This document shows, in pieces, positions 5,648 to 6,055 of a stretch of DNA of 6,055 nt; position 1 is the stretch's first letter; every line of letters begins with the position of its first letter. The notes beneath the pieces are model-generated. The model worked only from the letters and a program-made list of their open reading frames with translations, did not search any database and was not told the DNA's origin. Source of the stretch: Peptostreptococcaceae bacterium (GTDB taxonomy: Bacteria; Bacillota_A; Clostridia; Peptostreptococcales; Acidaminobacteraceae). The stretch covers positions 1 to 6,055 of the forward strand of contig JABXKX010000192.1 of assembly GCA_013619035.1 (NCBI GenBank). The letters run 5' to 3'. The translations under genes and the position numbers were made by a program.

Positions 5648-6055
5648 TTCTACAGTCAATAAGTCACCAATATGTTCGATCCTATATCCACCCATTTCAC
5701 TGATTTTTTTATTAAAAACATCCGATTGAATTACTTCTAAAAAGCTTTGATACATTTTTGTATTAAGAACTGATTTTGAAACTACAAAATCATAATCTTC
5801 CTCACCAATTGGAATAAATTCCAAATCCATAATTTTTGCAACCGATTCTATACCCATGCCCACATCAGCGGTGCCAGATTTGACGGCTGAAGCAACAGTC
5901 ATATGAGTCATCATCTCTCTTGAATAACCGGTTATCTTTGAAGCATCCATGTGATTCATTTTTAATTGATAATCTAAAAGCAATCTGGTACCTGCACCTT
6001 TTTGTCTGTTAACAAAAGTGACCTCTTCTTTTATGAGATCTTTTATAGATGTAAT
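5645..6055 (-). CDS. PBP_like-domain protein, 3' end (MoeA fusion or molybdate regulator)
   Basis: The 5' part is outside the window: the frame stays open to base 6055, giving 136 C-terminal residues. A TTG at 5983 is only an internal Leu codon, because the conserved sequence starts before it. The fragment contains FVNRQKGAGTRLLLDYQL, the NRxxGxGTRxLLD signature of the PBP_like domain (related to molybdate-binding ModA), and then VASAVKSGTADVGMGIESVAKIM with EEDYDFVVSK, where the ligand-binding half of the domain is expected. In known proteins this domain is found at the C-terminus of MoeA in clostridia and archaea, or behind a helix-turn-helix in molybdate-responsive regulators. Which applies here cannot be decided from the fragment. 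Being directly upstream of moaA favours a role in Mo insertion or in sensing molybdate or tungstate. The stop is TAG, while all other genes here use TAA. Confidence 0.85.
   Translation of the reverse strand: MTSIKDLIKEEVTFVNRQKGAGTRLLLDYQLKMNHMDASKITGYSREMMTHMTVASAVKSGTADVGMGIESVAKIMDLEFIPIGEEDYDFVVSKSVLNTKMYQSFLEVIQSDVFNKKISEMGGYRIEHIGDLLTVE

Noticed and set aside
5645..5983. Complete 112-residue protein starting at the TTG at 5983
   Set aside because: The conserved NRxxGxGTR motif lies upstream of this codon in the same open frame, so the protein is cut by the window edge rather than starting there.

Overview
The window is AT-rich and every recognisable gene lies on the minus strand, so transcription runs from the right end to the left. 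The proteins are Lys/Ile/Glu-rich, the murB-PHP-rapZ-yvcK order is typical of Bacillota, and strong AGGAGG-type ribosome binding sites are present. Trp is encoded by TGG and the peptidoglycan gene murB is present, which argues against a wall-less mollicute. I infer an anaerobic, low-GC Clostridia-like bacterium; the sequence does not allow a species call.

Right part (6055 to 3741): a molybdenum-cofactor (Moco) group. It begins with the 3' end of a gene encoding a periplasmic-binding-protein-like (PBP_like) domain of the kind attached to MoeA or to molybdate regulators. moaA and moaC follow, which together turn GTP into cyclic pyranopterin monophosphate, and then a small stand-alone MOSC protein, probably a sulfur or metal handling step for Moco. 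A GC-rich hairpin directly after the MOSC stop codon closes this operon.

Middle (3740 to 3523): a 218-base spacer with the terminator hairpin, one weaker dyad, and two overlapping sigma-A-type promoters pointing at murB.

Left part (3522 to 25): the operon murB, PHP-family phosphoesterase, rapZ (yvcJ), yvcK (glmR). It links peptidoglycan precursor synthesis (MurB) to regulators of amino-sugar and carbon flux (RapZ, YvcK). whiA is the usual next gene, but only 24 bases remain after yvcK and no start is visible in them.

The most notable structural feature is the gene junctions. Four of the six have exactly one base between stop and start, one has none, and one has one or seven depending on which ATG starts moaA. 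In most of them the Shine-Dalgarno sequence is made from the last codons of the upstream gene, so it also fixes that protein's C-terminus (MurB and MoaA both end in Gly-Gly). These sites move the likely starts of moaA, moaC and rapZ inward from the longest reading frames. I see no mobile element, CRISPR array, RNA gene or clearly new system. The least understood gene is the PHP protein.
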